In this document: one piece after another, positions 42,709 to 51,593 of the stretch
How positions within the stretch are numbered: position 1 is the first letter of the stretch
Layout: the number at the start of each line of letters is the position of its first letter
Source: JBBREP01 sp038202885
Lineage (GTDB): Bacteria; Actinomycetota; Acidimicrobiia; IMCC26256; PALSA-610
Assembly (NCBI GenBank): GCA_038202885.1
Contig: JBBREP010000007.1
Span: 14,589-78,588, forward strand
Length of the DNA: 64,000 nucleotides
Direction of reading: 5' to 3'
Program-made: the position numbers and the translations under genes
Notes under the pieces: generated by a model
What the model was told of the DNA's origin: nothing
Databases searched by the model: none
Seen by the model: the letters and a program-made list of their open reading frames with translations, nothing else

Positions 42709-44989
42709 TCAACAAGCACACGTAGGACCAAGCACGCCCGCCTCGCTCGTGCAACACGCGTACGAACGACTGGCGAGCAGCGCAACCGTTGCGCGCGAAC
42801 GACTCGGACGACCGATCACGTTCGCCGAGAAGGTGTTGTTCGGCCACGCCGACAACGTGGCCACGATCGGCCTCGGGCGCGGTGTCGACTACAGCGACTA
42901 TCGCCCCGACCGCGTTGCGATGCAAGATGCCACGGCGCAAATGGCGCTCCTCCAGTTCATGCTCGCGAAGATGCCGAGCACGGCCGTGCCCACCACGGTG
43001 CACTGCGACCACCTCATCCAGGCTCGCGTGGGCGCCGCCGCCGATATGAAGGTGGCGCTCGACATCAACAGCGAGGTCTACGACTTCTTGCGCACGGTTT
43101 CGGCGAAATACGGCATCGGTTTTTGGAAGCCGGGCAGCGGCATCATCCACCAGGTCGTGCTCGAGAACTACGCCTTCCCGGGCGGGATGATGATCGGCAC
43201 CGACTCGCACACTCCCAACGCCGGCGGGCTCGGCATGGTGGCGATCGGTGTGGGCGGCGCCGACGCGGTCGACGTGATGGCGGGGTGGCCCTTCAACACA
43301 CGCGTGCCCAAGCTGATTGGTGTGCACCTCACCGGCTCGCTGTCGGGATGGGCCGCACCCAAGGACATCATCTTGAAGGTCGCCGGCATCCTCACGGTGA
43401 AGGGTGGCACCGGTGCCATCGTCGAGTACTTCGGTCCCGGCGCCGAATCGATCAGCGCCACCGGCAAGGCAACGGTGTGCAACATGGGCGCCGAGATTGG
43501 TGCGACGTGCTCGGTGTTCGCCTACGACGCGCACACCGCGCAATACCTGAAGGCGACGCGCCGCGAGGACCTCGCTGATCTGGCTGACCGTTACGCCGAA
43601 CTCTTGCGCAACGACGCCGAGGTGACCGCCGACCCCGAGCGTTACTACGACCGGGTGATCGAGATCGATCTTTCTGAACTCGGACCGCACCTCGTTGGTC
43701 CGCACACGCCCGACCTCGACCGTCCGATTGGCGACATGGCGGCGGCGGTGCGGGCTGAGGGCTACCCCGTCGAGATCAGTTCCGCCCTCGTCGGTTCGTG
43801 CACGAACTCCTCCTATGAGGACATCGGTCGTGCGGCGAACATCGCGCGCCAAGCTTCGGCGAAGGGCATGCGTGTGAAGACACCGTTGCTCATCACGCCC
43901 GGTTCGGAGCAGGTGCGCGCCACGATCGAGCGCGACGGTCTGCTTGCCGACCTCGAGGCGATCGGCGCGACTGTGCTCGCCAACGCGTGTGGCCCGTGCA
44001 TCGGTCAATGGCAGCGCGACGACGTGCCGAAGGGCACGCGCAACACGATCGTGTCGAGTTTCAACCGCAACTTCCCGGCCCGTAACGACGGCAACAAGGA
44101 GACGTTGTCGTTCATCGGGTCACCCGACACGGTCGTCGCCTTGGCGCTGAGCGGCCGACTCGACTTCGATTTCACGAGCCAGCCACTGGTGGCACCCGAC
44201 GGTTCCGAAGTGCGCCTCGAAGCGCCTTTTGCCGACGATCTGCCGTCGCGGGGCTTCGATCAGGGTGCCTCGGGCTTTGTTCCGCCTGCGGCCGATCCCG
44301 ACGCGGTCACGGTCGTGGTGGCGCCCGGTAGCGACCGTCTCGAACTCCTCACGCCGTTCGCGGCCTGGGACGGCCGTGACTTCGCCGGTCTGCGCGTCTT
44401 GCTCAAGGCCAAGGGAAAGTGCACGACCGACCACATCTCGCCTGCCGGCCCATGGCTCACCTACCGGGGTCACCTCACCAACATCTCGGGCAACATGTTC
44501 CTCGGTGCGAACAACGCCTTCGCTGACAAGGAGCCCGGGCTCGGTGTCGACGTGCGTGACGGTTCGGTCAAGGCATTGCCCGAACTCGCGCGTGAGTACA
44601 AGGCCGCGGGCATCGCGTGGCTCGCGGTCGGCGACGAGAACTGGGGTGAAGGCTCGTCGCGCGAGCACGCCGCCATGGAACCGCGGTACATGGGCTGCAA
44701 GGCGATCCTCGTGCGATCCTTCGCCCGCATTCACGAAGCCAACCTGAAAAAGCAAGGTGTGCTGCCGCTGACGTTTGGCGACCCGGCCGACTACGACAAG
44801 GTGCAGGTCGACGACACGGTCGATGTCACCGGACTCGCGGCCCTCGCTCCGGGTTCGCAGATCACGGTGGTGCTGCACCACGCTGATGGCAGTCACGACG
44901 ACGTGGTGTGCAACCACACGATGAGCGACGAGCACATCGGCTGGTTCCGAGCCGGTTCGGCGCTCAACTTGCTGGCCACCAGGACCTGA
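42701..44989 (+). CDS. aconitate hydratase, mitochondrial-type
   Basis: A 762-residue TCA-cycle enzyme isomerising citrate and isocitrate through a [4Fe-4S] cluster. C367 (GSCTNSSYED), C430 and C433 (ANACGPCIGQW) are the cluster ligands; HCDH (101-104) and GTDSHTPNAG (166-175) are active-site segments. Length and these exact motifs match the eukaryotic mitochondrial aconitase group (about 750-780), not bacterial AcnA (about 890) or AcnB. It is likely controlled by the overlapping GntR gene. It converges with the cysteine desulfurase. Confidence 0.92.
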   Translation: MADQQAHVGPSTPASLVQHAYERLASSATVARERLGRPITFAEKVLFGHADNVATIGLGRGVDYSDYRPDRVAMQDATAQMALLQFMLAKMPSTAVPTTVHCDHLIQARVGAAADMKVALDINSEVYDFLRTVSAKYGIGFWKPGSGIIHQVVLENYAFPGGMMIGTDSHTPNAGGLGMVAIGVGGADAVDVMAGWPFNTRVPKLIGVHLTGSLSGWAAPKDIILKVAGILTVKGGTGAIVEYFGPGAESISATGKATVCNMGAEIGATCSVFAYDAHTAQYLKATRREDLADLADRYAELLRNDAEVTADPERYYDRVIEIDLSELGPHLVGPHTPDLDRPIGDMAAAVRAEGYPVEISSALVGSCTNSSYEDIGRAANIARQASAKGMRVKTPLLITPGSEQVRATIERDGLLADLEAIGATVLANACGPCIGQWQRDDVPKGTRNTIVSSFNRNFPARNDGNKETLSFIGSPDTVVALALSGRLDFDFTSQPLVAPDGSEVRLEAPFADDLPSRGFDQGASGFVPPAADPDAVTVVVAPGSDRLELLTPFAAWDGRDFAGLRVLLKAKGKCTTDHISPAGPWLTYRGHLTNISGNMFLGANNAFADKEPGLGVDVRDGSVKALPELAREYKAAGIAWLAVGDENWGEGSSREHAAMEPRYMGCKAILVRSFARIHEANLKKQGVLPLTFGDPADYDKVQVDDTVDVTGLAALAPGSQITVVLHHADGSHDDVVCNHTMSDEHIGWFRAGSALNLLATRT

Positions 44990-44995
44990 TAACCC

Positions 44996-45028
44996 GACCG
45001 TTTGCCGCTCCGGCGGCACGGGCGACGG
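44996..45028. terminator. candidate bidirectional terminator hairpin
   Basis: Between the convergent aconitase and cysteine desulfurase stops, GACCGT (44996-45001) pairs with ACGGTC (45023-45028) around a GC-rich inner stem (GCCG with CGGC). There are no long T runs, so strength is uncertain. Confidence 0.35.
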
Positions 45029-45075
45029 TCAGATCGGCACACGGTCGGCTCCGATGTTCCCAACGGGTGCGAGAC

Positions 45076-46188
45076 TTACGCGCGCAGGTCGCGCAGCCTT
45101 GTGACGACGTCGGCGAACGCCTTGGCGAAGTGATCCACGTCCGCGTCGGTCGACGACCACCCCACCGAAACACGCAACGAGTGTTGGGCATCCACACCCA
45201 TCGCGACCAGCACGGGCGACGGCTCCCATGCTTCGGATGAACACGCCGAACCTGAATGCACCGCCACGCCGCGCTGGTCGAGTCCGAGCAGAATCGGTTC
45301 GGCCTCGACGCCCCGAACACCCAGGCAGACGACATGCGGGACCGAGCCTTCGGGTGAGGTGTCACCGAACTGCTCGACCCCGTCGACCGCGTTCGTAGCC
45401 GCGCGGAGCCGCTCCGTGAGGCGTCGCTCGTGCGCAGCTTCGGTGTCGAGCACGATCGCCGAGCACGCCGCGCCGAAACCGACGCACGCAGCAACGTTCT
45501 CGAAGCCGCCGCGCCGGGCGCGTTCCTGGGCGCCACCCACGACAAAGGGTGCAATGCGCAGCCCGCGGCGCACGAGCAGCGCAGCCGCGCCGGGTGGGCC
45601 GCCGAGCTTGTGCGCGGTCACCGAGCACAGATCGGCGCTGAGCGCAGAGAATGACAGGGCCACATGGCCGGCGGCGGCGCACGCGTCGACGTGCACGCGG
45701 GCGCCGTGGGCGCGCAGGACCGCGGCGATTTCGGCCACAGGCTGGATCGTGCCCACCTCGTGGTTCGCGAGCTGCACGCTCACCAGCGCGGTGTCGTCGC
45801 GCACGGCTGCGACCACATCGGCGGCGCTGACTCGTCCGTGATGATCGACACCAACGACCGTGCAGTCGGCCTCGGCCCGGTCGAGCGCGTCGCGCACCGC
45901 CGAGTGCTCGACTTCCGTGGTCACGACGTGTGCGCCGGGTGCGACCCACCAGTGTGCGGCGTTGATCGCCTCGGTGCCCGACGAACAGAACACGACCTCA
46001 CGTGGTCGGGCGCCAAGGAACGCCGCTACTTGTTCGCGTGCCGTCTCCAACGCAACGCGCGTCACGCGCCCTTCCGCGTGTAAGCGACCAGGGTCGCCGG
46101 GTGCGTCGCGCAACAGTTCGAGCATCGCCTCGAACGCGGCGGGGCGGATCGGTGTGGATGACGCGTGGTCGAGGTACGCGCGGGCCAT
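45076..46188 (-). CDS. cysteine desulfurase (NifS/IscS-like)
   Basis: A 370-residue PLP enzyme that removes sulfur from cysteine for Fe-S assembly and thiocofactors. K194 in TAHKLGGPPG forms the Schiff base, H95 in EVEHSAVRD stacks on PLP, and C316 in HSGSACSSE is the persulfide-carrying cysteine. It follows the SufR-like regulator by 27 bases on the same strand and is divergent from Mrp. The grouping with an Fe-S regulator and an Fe-S carrier supports Fe-S rather than tRNA thiolation as the main role. Confidence 0.9.
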   Translation of the reverse strand: MARAYLDHASSTPIRPAAFEAMLELLRDAPGDPGRLHAEGRVTRVALETAREQVAAFLGARPREVVFCSSGTEAINAAHWWVAPGAHVVTTEVEHSAVRDALDRAEADCTVVGVDHHGRVSAADVVAAVRDDTALVSVQLANHEVGTIQPVAEIAAVLRAHGARVHVDACAAAGHVALSFSALSADLCSVTAHKLGGPPGAAALLVRRGLRIAPFVVGGAQERARRGGFENVAACVGFGAACSAIVLDTEAAHERRLTERLRAATNAVDGVEQFGDTSPEGSVPHVVCLGVRGVEAEPILLGLDQRGVAVHSGSACSSEAWEPSPVLVAMGVDAQHSLRVSVGWSSTDADVDHFAKAFADVVTRLRDLRA

Positions 46189-46215
46189 GGTCGTGCTTCG
46201 TCAGCGGCGCTTGGG

Positions 46216-46923
46216 TCAGACGCGCGTCACGCAGTGGTGGTCGCCGTCGGGCCGCGATGCCGTGATCGTCGGCTGCGTCGCGCCGTAGAGGCCTTCGAGC
46301 ATGCCGCGGATCATGCCGGTGTCGACCGCGCACAGTACGTGTGGATACTGCTGCGCAGCCTCGCCGAACGGGCATTGTTCCTGCACGAGCTGCAACACGT
46401 TGCCCCGCGATTCGGAATGGGCTGCGAAGCCGTGCGCGGTCAGTGCGTCGGCGACCGAGGACACCGCGGCCTTCACCGAGCGGTGGCCTTCGGCTGGGTC
46501 CATGCGCAACGCGAGCGCGCGCCCGTATTCGTAGCCGACCTCTTCGGCGAGCGCACTCGCCTCGTCGCGCGGGAGGCGTCCGAGGGCACGGGCGAGCAAC
46601 ATGCCGAGCAGATCGTCGCGCCGGGGCGGGAACGACAACTGCGACGCCGTGTCGGCCGCGAGGTAGATCTTCGACGGCCGTCCCGCGGATTCGTGGCGGG
46701 CCATCTCGACGCGTACGTAGCCCCCGCCCGCGAGCTTTTCGAGGTGATGGCGCGCCACATTGGGGTGCAAAGAAAAGTGCTCCGCAACCTCGGCCGCACG
46801 GACTCCGTCGGGCGAGCTGCGCACGAGCAGATAGATGTCTCGGCGGGTCGGGTCGCCAAACGCCGCGGTCACGGCCATGACGGCTGCCGTGAATTCGTCC
46901 GGAGTGAGGTCCGCCGCAGGCAC
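46216..46923 (-). CDS. sufR: SufR-like iron-sulfur transcriptional regulator
   Basis: A 235-residue winged-helix regulator. The N-terminal HTH spans about residues 20-85 (AAEVAEHFSLHPNVARHHLEKL). The C-terminal domain carries three cysteines, C184 (EQCPF), C198 (HVLCAV) and C231 (HHCVTRV), placed as the Fe-S ligands of SufR-type repressors. These sense cluster availability and derepress Fe-S assembly genes. It starts at GTG 46923 with TACAAT six bases upstream, overlapping the -10 of the divergent mrp gene. It is cotranscribed with the cysteine desulfurase. Confidence 0.82.
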   Translation of the reverse strand: MPAADLTPDEFTAAVMAVTAAFGDPTRRDIYLLVRSSPDGVRAAEVAEHFSLHPNVARHHLEKLAGGGYVRVEMARHESAGRPSKIYLAADTASQLSFPPRRDDLLGMLLARALGRLPRDEASALAEEVGYEYGRALALRMDPAEGHRSVKAAVSSVADALTAHGFAAHSESRGNVLQLVQEQCPFGEAAQQYPHVLCAVDTGMIRGMLEGLYGATQPTITASRPDGDHHCVTRV

Positions 46924-46938
46924 CCCGGTATTGTACCT
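46924..46938. promoter_or_regulatory. overlapping divergent promoters of the sufR-like and mrp genes
   Basis: On the minus strand TACAAT (46935-46930) is followed by ACCGGG and the GTG at 46923. On the plus strand TATTGT (46929-46934) is followed by ACCT and the mrp ATG at 46939. The two hexamers overlap by five bases, so RNA polymerases would compete. A regulator bound here would control both arms, plausibly the SufR-like product. Confidence 0.6.
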
Positions 46939-47808
46939 ATGTCGATAGTGGAAATCCCCGGGAGCGATATGGCCGCCAGTGACGGACCGGCGACCCCGCC
47001 GATCCAACGTGAGAACCCCTTTGAGTCGAACCGCACCCGGATCCTCGCGATCTCGAGCGGCAAGGGGGGCGTGGGCAAGAGTTCGGTCACGGCGAACCTG
47101 TCGATCGCGTTGGCCCAGCTGGGCCACAAGGTTGCGGCGATCGACGCCGATGTGTGGGGCTTCTCGATGCCGAGGATGCTCGGGATCACGCATGGCCCAG
47201 AGGTCGTCGACGAGGTCATCCAACCGCCATCGGCCCACGGCGTACACCTCATCTCGATGGGCTTTTTCGCCCGGGAGGACCAGCCCGTCGTGTGGCGCGG
47301 GCCCATGCTGCACAAGGCCCTCAGCCAGTTCCTCACCGATGTGGAGTGGGGCGACCCCGACTTCCTCGTGGTCGACATGCCGCCGGGCACGGGTGATGTG
47401 GCCATCTCGATGGCGCAGTTCCTGCCCCGCGCCGAGGTGATTGTGGTGACCACACCGCAGATCGCGGCCCAGAAGGTGGCCCAACGTGCTGCCTACATGG
47501 CCGAGAAGGTGAACCTCTCGGTGATCGGCGTGATCGAGAACATGTCGTGGTTCACGTGCGAGCACGGCGGGCGCTACGAGATCTTCGGTGGCGGCGGTGG
47601 TCAAGAGCTGGCCGATGCACTGAAGGTGCCACTGCTCGGCCAGGTGCCACTCGTGTCAGAGCTGCGCGAGGGGAGCGACGAAGGTCGCCCGATCGTGGCG
47701 CATAACCCCGACTCCGAGGCGAGCCTGGCGATCAAGGCCATTGCGTTGAAGGTTGCCGAAGAACTCGCGCCCAAGCGCATCTACCGTCCCGAGCTCAAGA
47801 TCATCTAA
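46939..47808 (+). CDS. mrp: Mrp/ApbC-type Fe-S cluster carrier ATPase
   Basis: A 289-residue P-loop ATPase. GKGGVGKSS (41-49) is the deviant Walker A, DADVWGFSMP the A' region and VVDMPPGTGD Walker B. Unlike eukaryotic NBP35 it has no CxxC pair at its C-terminus, the ApbC/Mrp condition; a single Cys lies in SWFTCEHGG. It delivers Fe-S clusters to target enzymes. It is divergent from the SufR-like/cysteine desulfurase operon. The upstream frame is rejected because it overlaps that gene. Confidence 0.9.
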   Translation: MSIVEIPGSDMAASDGPATPPIQRENPFESNRTRILAISSGKGGVGKSSVTANLSIALAQLGHKVAAIDADVWGFSMPRMLGITHGPEVVDEVIQPPSAHGVHLISMGFFAREDQPVVWRGPMLHKALSQFLTDVEWGDPDFLVVDMPPGTGDVAISMAQFLPRAEVIVVTTPQIAAQKVAQRAAYMAEKVNLSVIGVIENMSWFTCEHGGRYEIFGGGGGQELADALKVPLLGQVPLVSELREGSDEGRPIVAHNPDSEASLAIKAIALKVAEELAPKRIYRPELKII

Positions 47809-47831
47809 CCAAGACGTGATCGGCCCACCGG

Positions 47832-47844
47832 TAGCGTCGTCGCC
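47832..47844 (+). promoter_or_regulatory. leaderless promoter of the ArsA-like/kinase operon
   Basis: TAGCGT (47832-47837), then seven bases, then ATG at 47845, 24 bases after the mrp stop. Confidence 0.55.
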
Positions 47845-48810
47845 ATGGGTCCAGAGCCGGGTTGGCTTGAGCAGCGCCTGCTGTTCTTCACCGGCAAGGG
47901 CGGCACCGGCAAGAGCACCATCGCGGCTGCGACCGCGCTGCTCGCGGCGCAGCACGGGCGACGCGTGCTGCTCGTCGACGTCGATGCAAAGGGTTCGTGC
48001 GCGCGGCTGCTCGAACACGACGATGTCGGCTACGCCCCAGTCGTTGTGCAACCCGGCGTCTCCGCGATGGCGATGGACACCGAACGGTCGTTGCGCGAAT
48101 ACCTCAAGCTGCACCTGCGCGTTCCTGTTGTGGGCCGCATTGGTCCGCTCGCGCGCGCCTTCGAATTCGTGGCGACTGCCGCGCCGGGCGTCAAGGAAAT
48201 CCTCACGATCGGCAAGATCGTGTGGGAGGTCCGTGAGGCGATCGAAGGTCGGGCCGACCACGACATCGTGATCGTCGACGCAGCCGCGAGTGGCCATGTC
48301 GTGGCGCAGCTGGCCGCGCCGCAGACGATCCGCGACCTGGCCGACGTCGGGCCGTTGCGAGCCCAGACCGACTGGATGCTCGAGTTGCTGTCGGACGGCG
48401 CGATCACATCGGTCAACATTGTGACCACGCCCGAAGAGATGCCGGTCGCCGAGACGATCGAGCTCGTCGATCGGATTCGCACCGAAACGCAGGTACATCT
48501 CGGCGCCATTGTGGTGAATCGCGTGCTTCCTGAGCTGTTCACGCGGCGTGACGAGGTGACGTTCGATGCGTTGCGCGACGAACCGATCGTCGCTCAGCTT
48601 GCCGGCGCGGTCGGGCCGGGTGTCGGCGCGGTGCTTGCGGGCGCTCGGCTCGCGGTCACGCTGCGCCGCACGCGCGCCGAACACCTCGACCGGTTGCGCG
48701 CCGCGGTGACGTCGCCACTGTTGTTCGTGCCGTATCAATTCGGTGGCCAACAGGGTGTGCGCACGACGCGCCGCATCGCCGAATCGCTCGGCGAGGAGCT
48801 CGGGCTATGA
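47845..48810 (+). CDS. ArsA/GET3-like ATPase, first of a pair
   Basis: A 321-residue cytoplasmic ATPase of the anion-transporting/ArsA class. GKGGTGKST (17-25) is the signature Walker A with its dimer-activating Lys, and VIVDAAASGHV is the switch II/Walker B region. In actinobacteria two such genes are usually adjacent; here the second begins inside its stop (ATGA). The pair likely forms a heterodimer. The physiological substrate is unknown, and arsenite resistance is not implied since no arsB or arsC is nearby. Confidence 0.88.
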   Translation: MGPEPGWLEQRLLFFTGKGGTGKSTIAAATALLAAQHGRRVLLVDVDAKGSCARLLEHDDVGYAPVVVQPGVSAMAMDTERSLREYLKLHLRVPVVGRIGPLARAFEFVATAAPGVKEILTIGKIVWEVREAIEGRADHDIVIVDAAASGHVVAQLAAPQTIRDLADVGPLRAQTDWMLELLSDGAITSVNIVTTPEEMPVAETIELVDRIRTETQVHLGAIVVNRVLPELFTRRDEVTFDALRDEPIVAQLAGAVGPGVGAVLAGARLAVTLRRTRAEHLDRLRAAVTSPLLFVPYQFGGQQGVRTTRRIAESLGEELGL

Positions 48811-50093
48811 GCCCCCAGGGGCGCGAACGGCGTATCTCCGACGGGTCCAGGATGAGTGCGTCGCTCGCCTCGTTGCTCACCGGCAAGGAGATCGTCGTGT
48901 GCTGCGGTTCGGGCGGCGTCGGCAAGACGAGCGTGGCTGCGGCATTGGCGCTCGCGGCGGCCGAACATCGCGACGGCAAAGTGCTCGTACTCACCGTCGA
49001 CCCGGCGCGCCGGCTCGCGACCGCGCTCGGTATTGACGGCATCGGCAACCTGGAACGACGCGTCGACCCCGCTCTGCTCGCGGCAGCCGGCATTGATGCG
49101 CGCGCCGAGGTGTGGGCCGCGATGCTCGACACAAAGCAGAGTTGGGACGCGCTTGTGTTGCGGCACACTCCCGACGCCGAGACGGCGTATCGCATCCTGC
49201 ACAACCGCCTCTACGCAAACCTCACGGCTCGCTTTGTGCAGAGCCACGACTACATCGCCGTCGAACGTCTCTACGAGCTTCACAGTTCCGGGACCTACGA
49301 CCTGATCATCGTCGACACGCCCCCCACACGTAACGCGGTGGACTTCCTCGACGCGCCGCAACGCATGGCCGAGTTCTTCGGCGGCCGTCTCCTACGTTGG
49401 CTGACGCTGCCGTATCGCGTCGGTGGCACACGAGGGGCGCGGATGTTGAACGTGGCGAGTCGACCCTTCTACCAAATCGCTGACCGCCTGATCGGGAGCA
49501 AGTTCCTGGAAGAAATCGCCAACTTCTTCTTGAACTTCCAGTCGATGTACGAGGGATTCGTGACTCGCTCGGGTGCCGTAGAACGGTTGTTGCGCGATCG
49601 TCGCACGACGTTTGCTGTTGTCACCACGCTCGAAGCCGCGCCGCTGCGCGAGGCCGAGGATTTCTGCCGTGAGTTGTTGGCGCGCGACCTGCATCTGGGC
49701 GCGCTCGTTTGCAACCGGGTGTTGCCCGATTATTTCGTCGTCCCCGAGGTGGTCTCCGCCGCCCGCGACCTCGGTGCGCGCGCCGATGATCTCGGTGGCG
49801 AAGTCTCGGCCGCATTCGGTGCCGACCGGGAGGCGCTGGCCGACGCCGGCGCCGTCGCGCGGGTACTCCACACGGTGGCCCGGTCGTTTCGTGATTTCTC
49901 GCTCGTGGGAGCCCAAGAGCATCAGTTGCGGGCCGATCTGTCTCGCGTGCCCGACGTGACCGTCACTGTGCCGATGCGCTCCTCTGATGTTGCCGACGTG
50001 GTGGGGCTGGCCTGGATCGCTCGACGTCTTTTGGGTGCCGAGGACCGCGCGGTCGATGATGACGGCGTGGCCAGCGATGGGATCGGCGCATGA
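48807..50093 (+). CDS. ArsA/GET3-like ATPase, second of a pair
   Basis: A 428-residue partner of the preceding ATPase. Its Walker A is GSGGVGKTS (34-42): the Lys of the KGG signature is replaced by Ser, so it may bind ATP but rely on its partner for hydrolysis. LIIVDTPPTRNAVDFLDAP is Walker B/switch II. The first residues (MSPQGRERR) are encoded by a fragment of the dispersed repeat at 48811-48830, and initiation might be at the ATG for RMSASLASLL (48852). It overlaps the kinase gene as ATGA. Confidence 0.88.
   Translation: MSPQGRERRISDGSRMSASLASLLTGKEIVVCCGSGGVGKTSVAAALALAAAEHRDGKVLVLTVDPARRLATALGIDGIGNLERRVDPALLAAAGIDARAEVWAAMLDTKQSWDALVLRHTPDAETAYRILHNRLYANLTARFVQSHDYIAVERLYELHSSGTYDLIIVDTPPTRNAVDFLDAPQRMAEFFGGRLLRWLTLPYRVGGTRGARMLNVASRPFYQIADRLIGSKFLEEIANFFLNFQSMYEGFVTRSGAVERLLRDRRTTFAVVTTLEAAPLREAEDFCRELLARDLHLGALVCNRVLPDYFVVPEVVSAARDLGARADDLGGEVSAAFGADREALADAGAVARVLHTVARSFRDFSLVGAQEHQLRADLSRVPDVTVTVPMRSSDVADVVGLAWIARRLLGAEDRAVDDDGVASDGIGA
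48811..48830 (+). repeat. fragment of the dispersed GC-rich repeat
   Basis: The 20 bases GCCCCCAGGGGCGCGAACGG match the first half of the 37-bp unit. They sit at the junction of the two ArsA-like genes, inside the annotated second gene's first codons. Confidence 0.5.
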
Positions 50094-51550
50094 CGACGTT
50101 CGATGATCTCGTTCGTACGCGCACGACGCTGCGAGGACGGTCGCTCAGCCACGTTCGTCGGCTGGCCTCGACGTGGCGAGCGTTGGCCGACCTGTCGTTT
50201 TCCGATTTGTTGTTGTTGGGATCGCTTGAGGGCGATGAAGGCCACCGCTTCGTCGTGCTCGCACAAGTGCGCCCGACCACGGGTCAGACGCTGTATCCGG
50301 CCGACATGGTCGGGACAATCGTCGATGAGGTCGAGCGACCGATGCTCACGCGCGTGTGGCGATTGGGAGAGATCGTCGAGTCGGACACGAGCGCCCTCGG
50401 CTCGAAGGAACGCGTGCGGGTGCAGGTGATCCCGGTGCGGGTCGGCGACGAACTCGTGGCGCTGCTGACACGCGAGTACGTGCCCAACCTCGGTCGTCGG
50501 CCCGGCGAGTTGGAGCGCACGTACCTCGAGGTGTTTCAACGCTTCGCCCGGATGGTCGCCGACGGGGTGTTCCCGTTCGCCCGCGAGGAGGAGGAGTTCG
50601 AGACCGCGCCCCGCGTCGGCGACGGCGTGCTCGTGGTCGACGCCGATACGCGCGTGCGGTTCGCGAGCCCGAACGCCGTCAGTTCAATGCACCGGATGGG
50701 CATTCACGCGTACGCGCAAGGGATGCGCCTTCGCGAGATCGGATTCGACGACGGACCCGTCGTCGAAGCGTTCCGTGAGGTGCATCCAGTGCTCGAAGAG
50801 GTCGAACGCAACGACGTCGTGATCGTGGTGCGAGCGATTCCGCTCGTGGATGCGGCCGAACTCACCGGTGGGATCGTCTTGGTGCGCGATGTCACCGACG
50901 TGCGTCGCCGTGACCGCATGCTCATGTCGAAGGACGCCACGATCCGTGAGATACATCACCGCGTGAAGAACAACCTCCAAACGATTGCGTCGCTGTTGCG
51001 CCTCCAGCGCCGTCGGCTCACGAGCGTGGAGGCCCGAGCCGCGCTCGCGGAGTCGGAGCGCCGCATCCGTTCGATCGCGATCGTGCACGAGACGTTGTCA
51101 CGCGACGCAGGCGACGTGGTCGACTTCACCGACATCGTCAAGCCGCTCGTGCGCGAGGTCGAGGACAGCGTGTCGTCGCAAGACCTGTCGATTCACTTCA
51201 CGGTCGAGGGCGACGCAGGGGAGCTACCGGGAGAGGTCGCCACGCCCGTCGCGGTTGTGCTCAATGAGCTCATGCAGAATGCCGTCGACCACGCGTTCGT
51301 CGATCGAACGCTCGGAACCGTGCGCATCGAATTGACGCGCCGCCCGGACCACCTCGAGATCGATGTGGTCGACGACGGCGTAGGTCTGCCCGACCAGTTC
51401 ACCCTCGACGGGTCGACGGGCCTGGGCCTCTCGATCGTGAAGGCGCTCGTCACCGGGGAACTGGGCGGCTCCATCGAGATGCGAGCGACCGATTCGGGAA
51501 CGCGTGTGCACGTGCGCGTACCGGTCAGTGTGCCCCGTGTGGAGGTGTGA
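50090..51550 (+). CDS. PdtaS-like sensor histidine kinase (HisKA_2)
   Basis: A 486-residue cytoplasmic kinase with an N-terminal GAF-like domain (about 25-165), a PAS domain (about 172-270) and a HisKA_2 domain starting EIHHRVKNNLQTIASLLRLQ (287-306; His 289/290). The ATPase follows (NELMQNAVDHAF and DDGVGLPDQF). This is the PdtaS architecture, whose partner PdtaR controls mRNAs by antitermination. The partner ANTAR protein is not in the window. The gene ends within 15-bp tandem repeats and converges on whiB, as in mycobacteria. Confidence 0.9.
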   Translation: MTTFDDLVRTRTTLRGRSLSHVRRLASTWRALADLSFSDLLLLGSLEGDEGHRFVVLAQVRPTTGQTLYPADMVGTIVDEVERPMLTRVWRLGEIVESDTSALGSKERVRVQVIPVRVGDELVALLTREYVPNLGRRPGELERTYLEVFQRFARMVADGVFPFAREEEEFETAPRVGDGVLVVDADTRVRFASPNAVSSMHRMGIHAYAQGMRLREIGFDDGPVVEAFREVHPVLEEVERNDVVIVVRAIPLVDAAELTGGIVLVRDVTDVRRRDRMLMSKDATIREIHHRVKNNLQTIASLLRLQRRRLTSVEARAALAESERRIRSIAIVHETLSRDAGDVVDFTDIVKPLVREVEDSVSSQDLSIHFTVEGDAGELPGEVATPVAVVLNELMQNAVDHAFVDRTLGTVRIELTRRPDHLEIDVVDDGVGLPDQFTLDGSTGLGLSIVKALVTGELGGSIEMRATDSGTRVHVRVPVSVPRVEV

Positions 51551-51580
51551 CCTGTGGAGGTGTGACCTGTCGAGGTGTGA
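51536..51580 (+). repeat. 15-bp tandem repeat over the kinase stop codon
   Basis: Three 15-bp units (51536-51550, 51551-51565, 51566-51580), each ending GAGGTGTGA, plus a 7-base remnant. The TGA of the first unit is the actual stop codon; the others are downstream echoes. This is the second stop-codon duplication in the window. Confidence 0.85.
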
Positions 51581-51593
51581 CGTGTGACCGGGT

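Noticed and set aside
47845..50093. Arsenite resistance operon
   Set aside because: The ATPases resemble ArsA, but no arsB, arsC, arsR or arsD is present and the neighbours are a kinase and WhiB.
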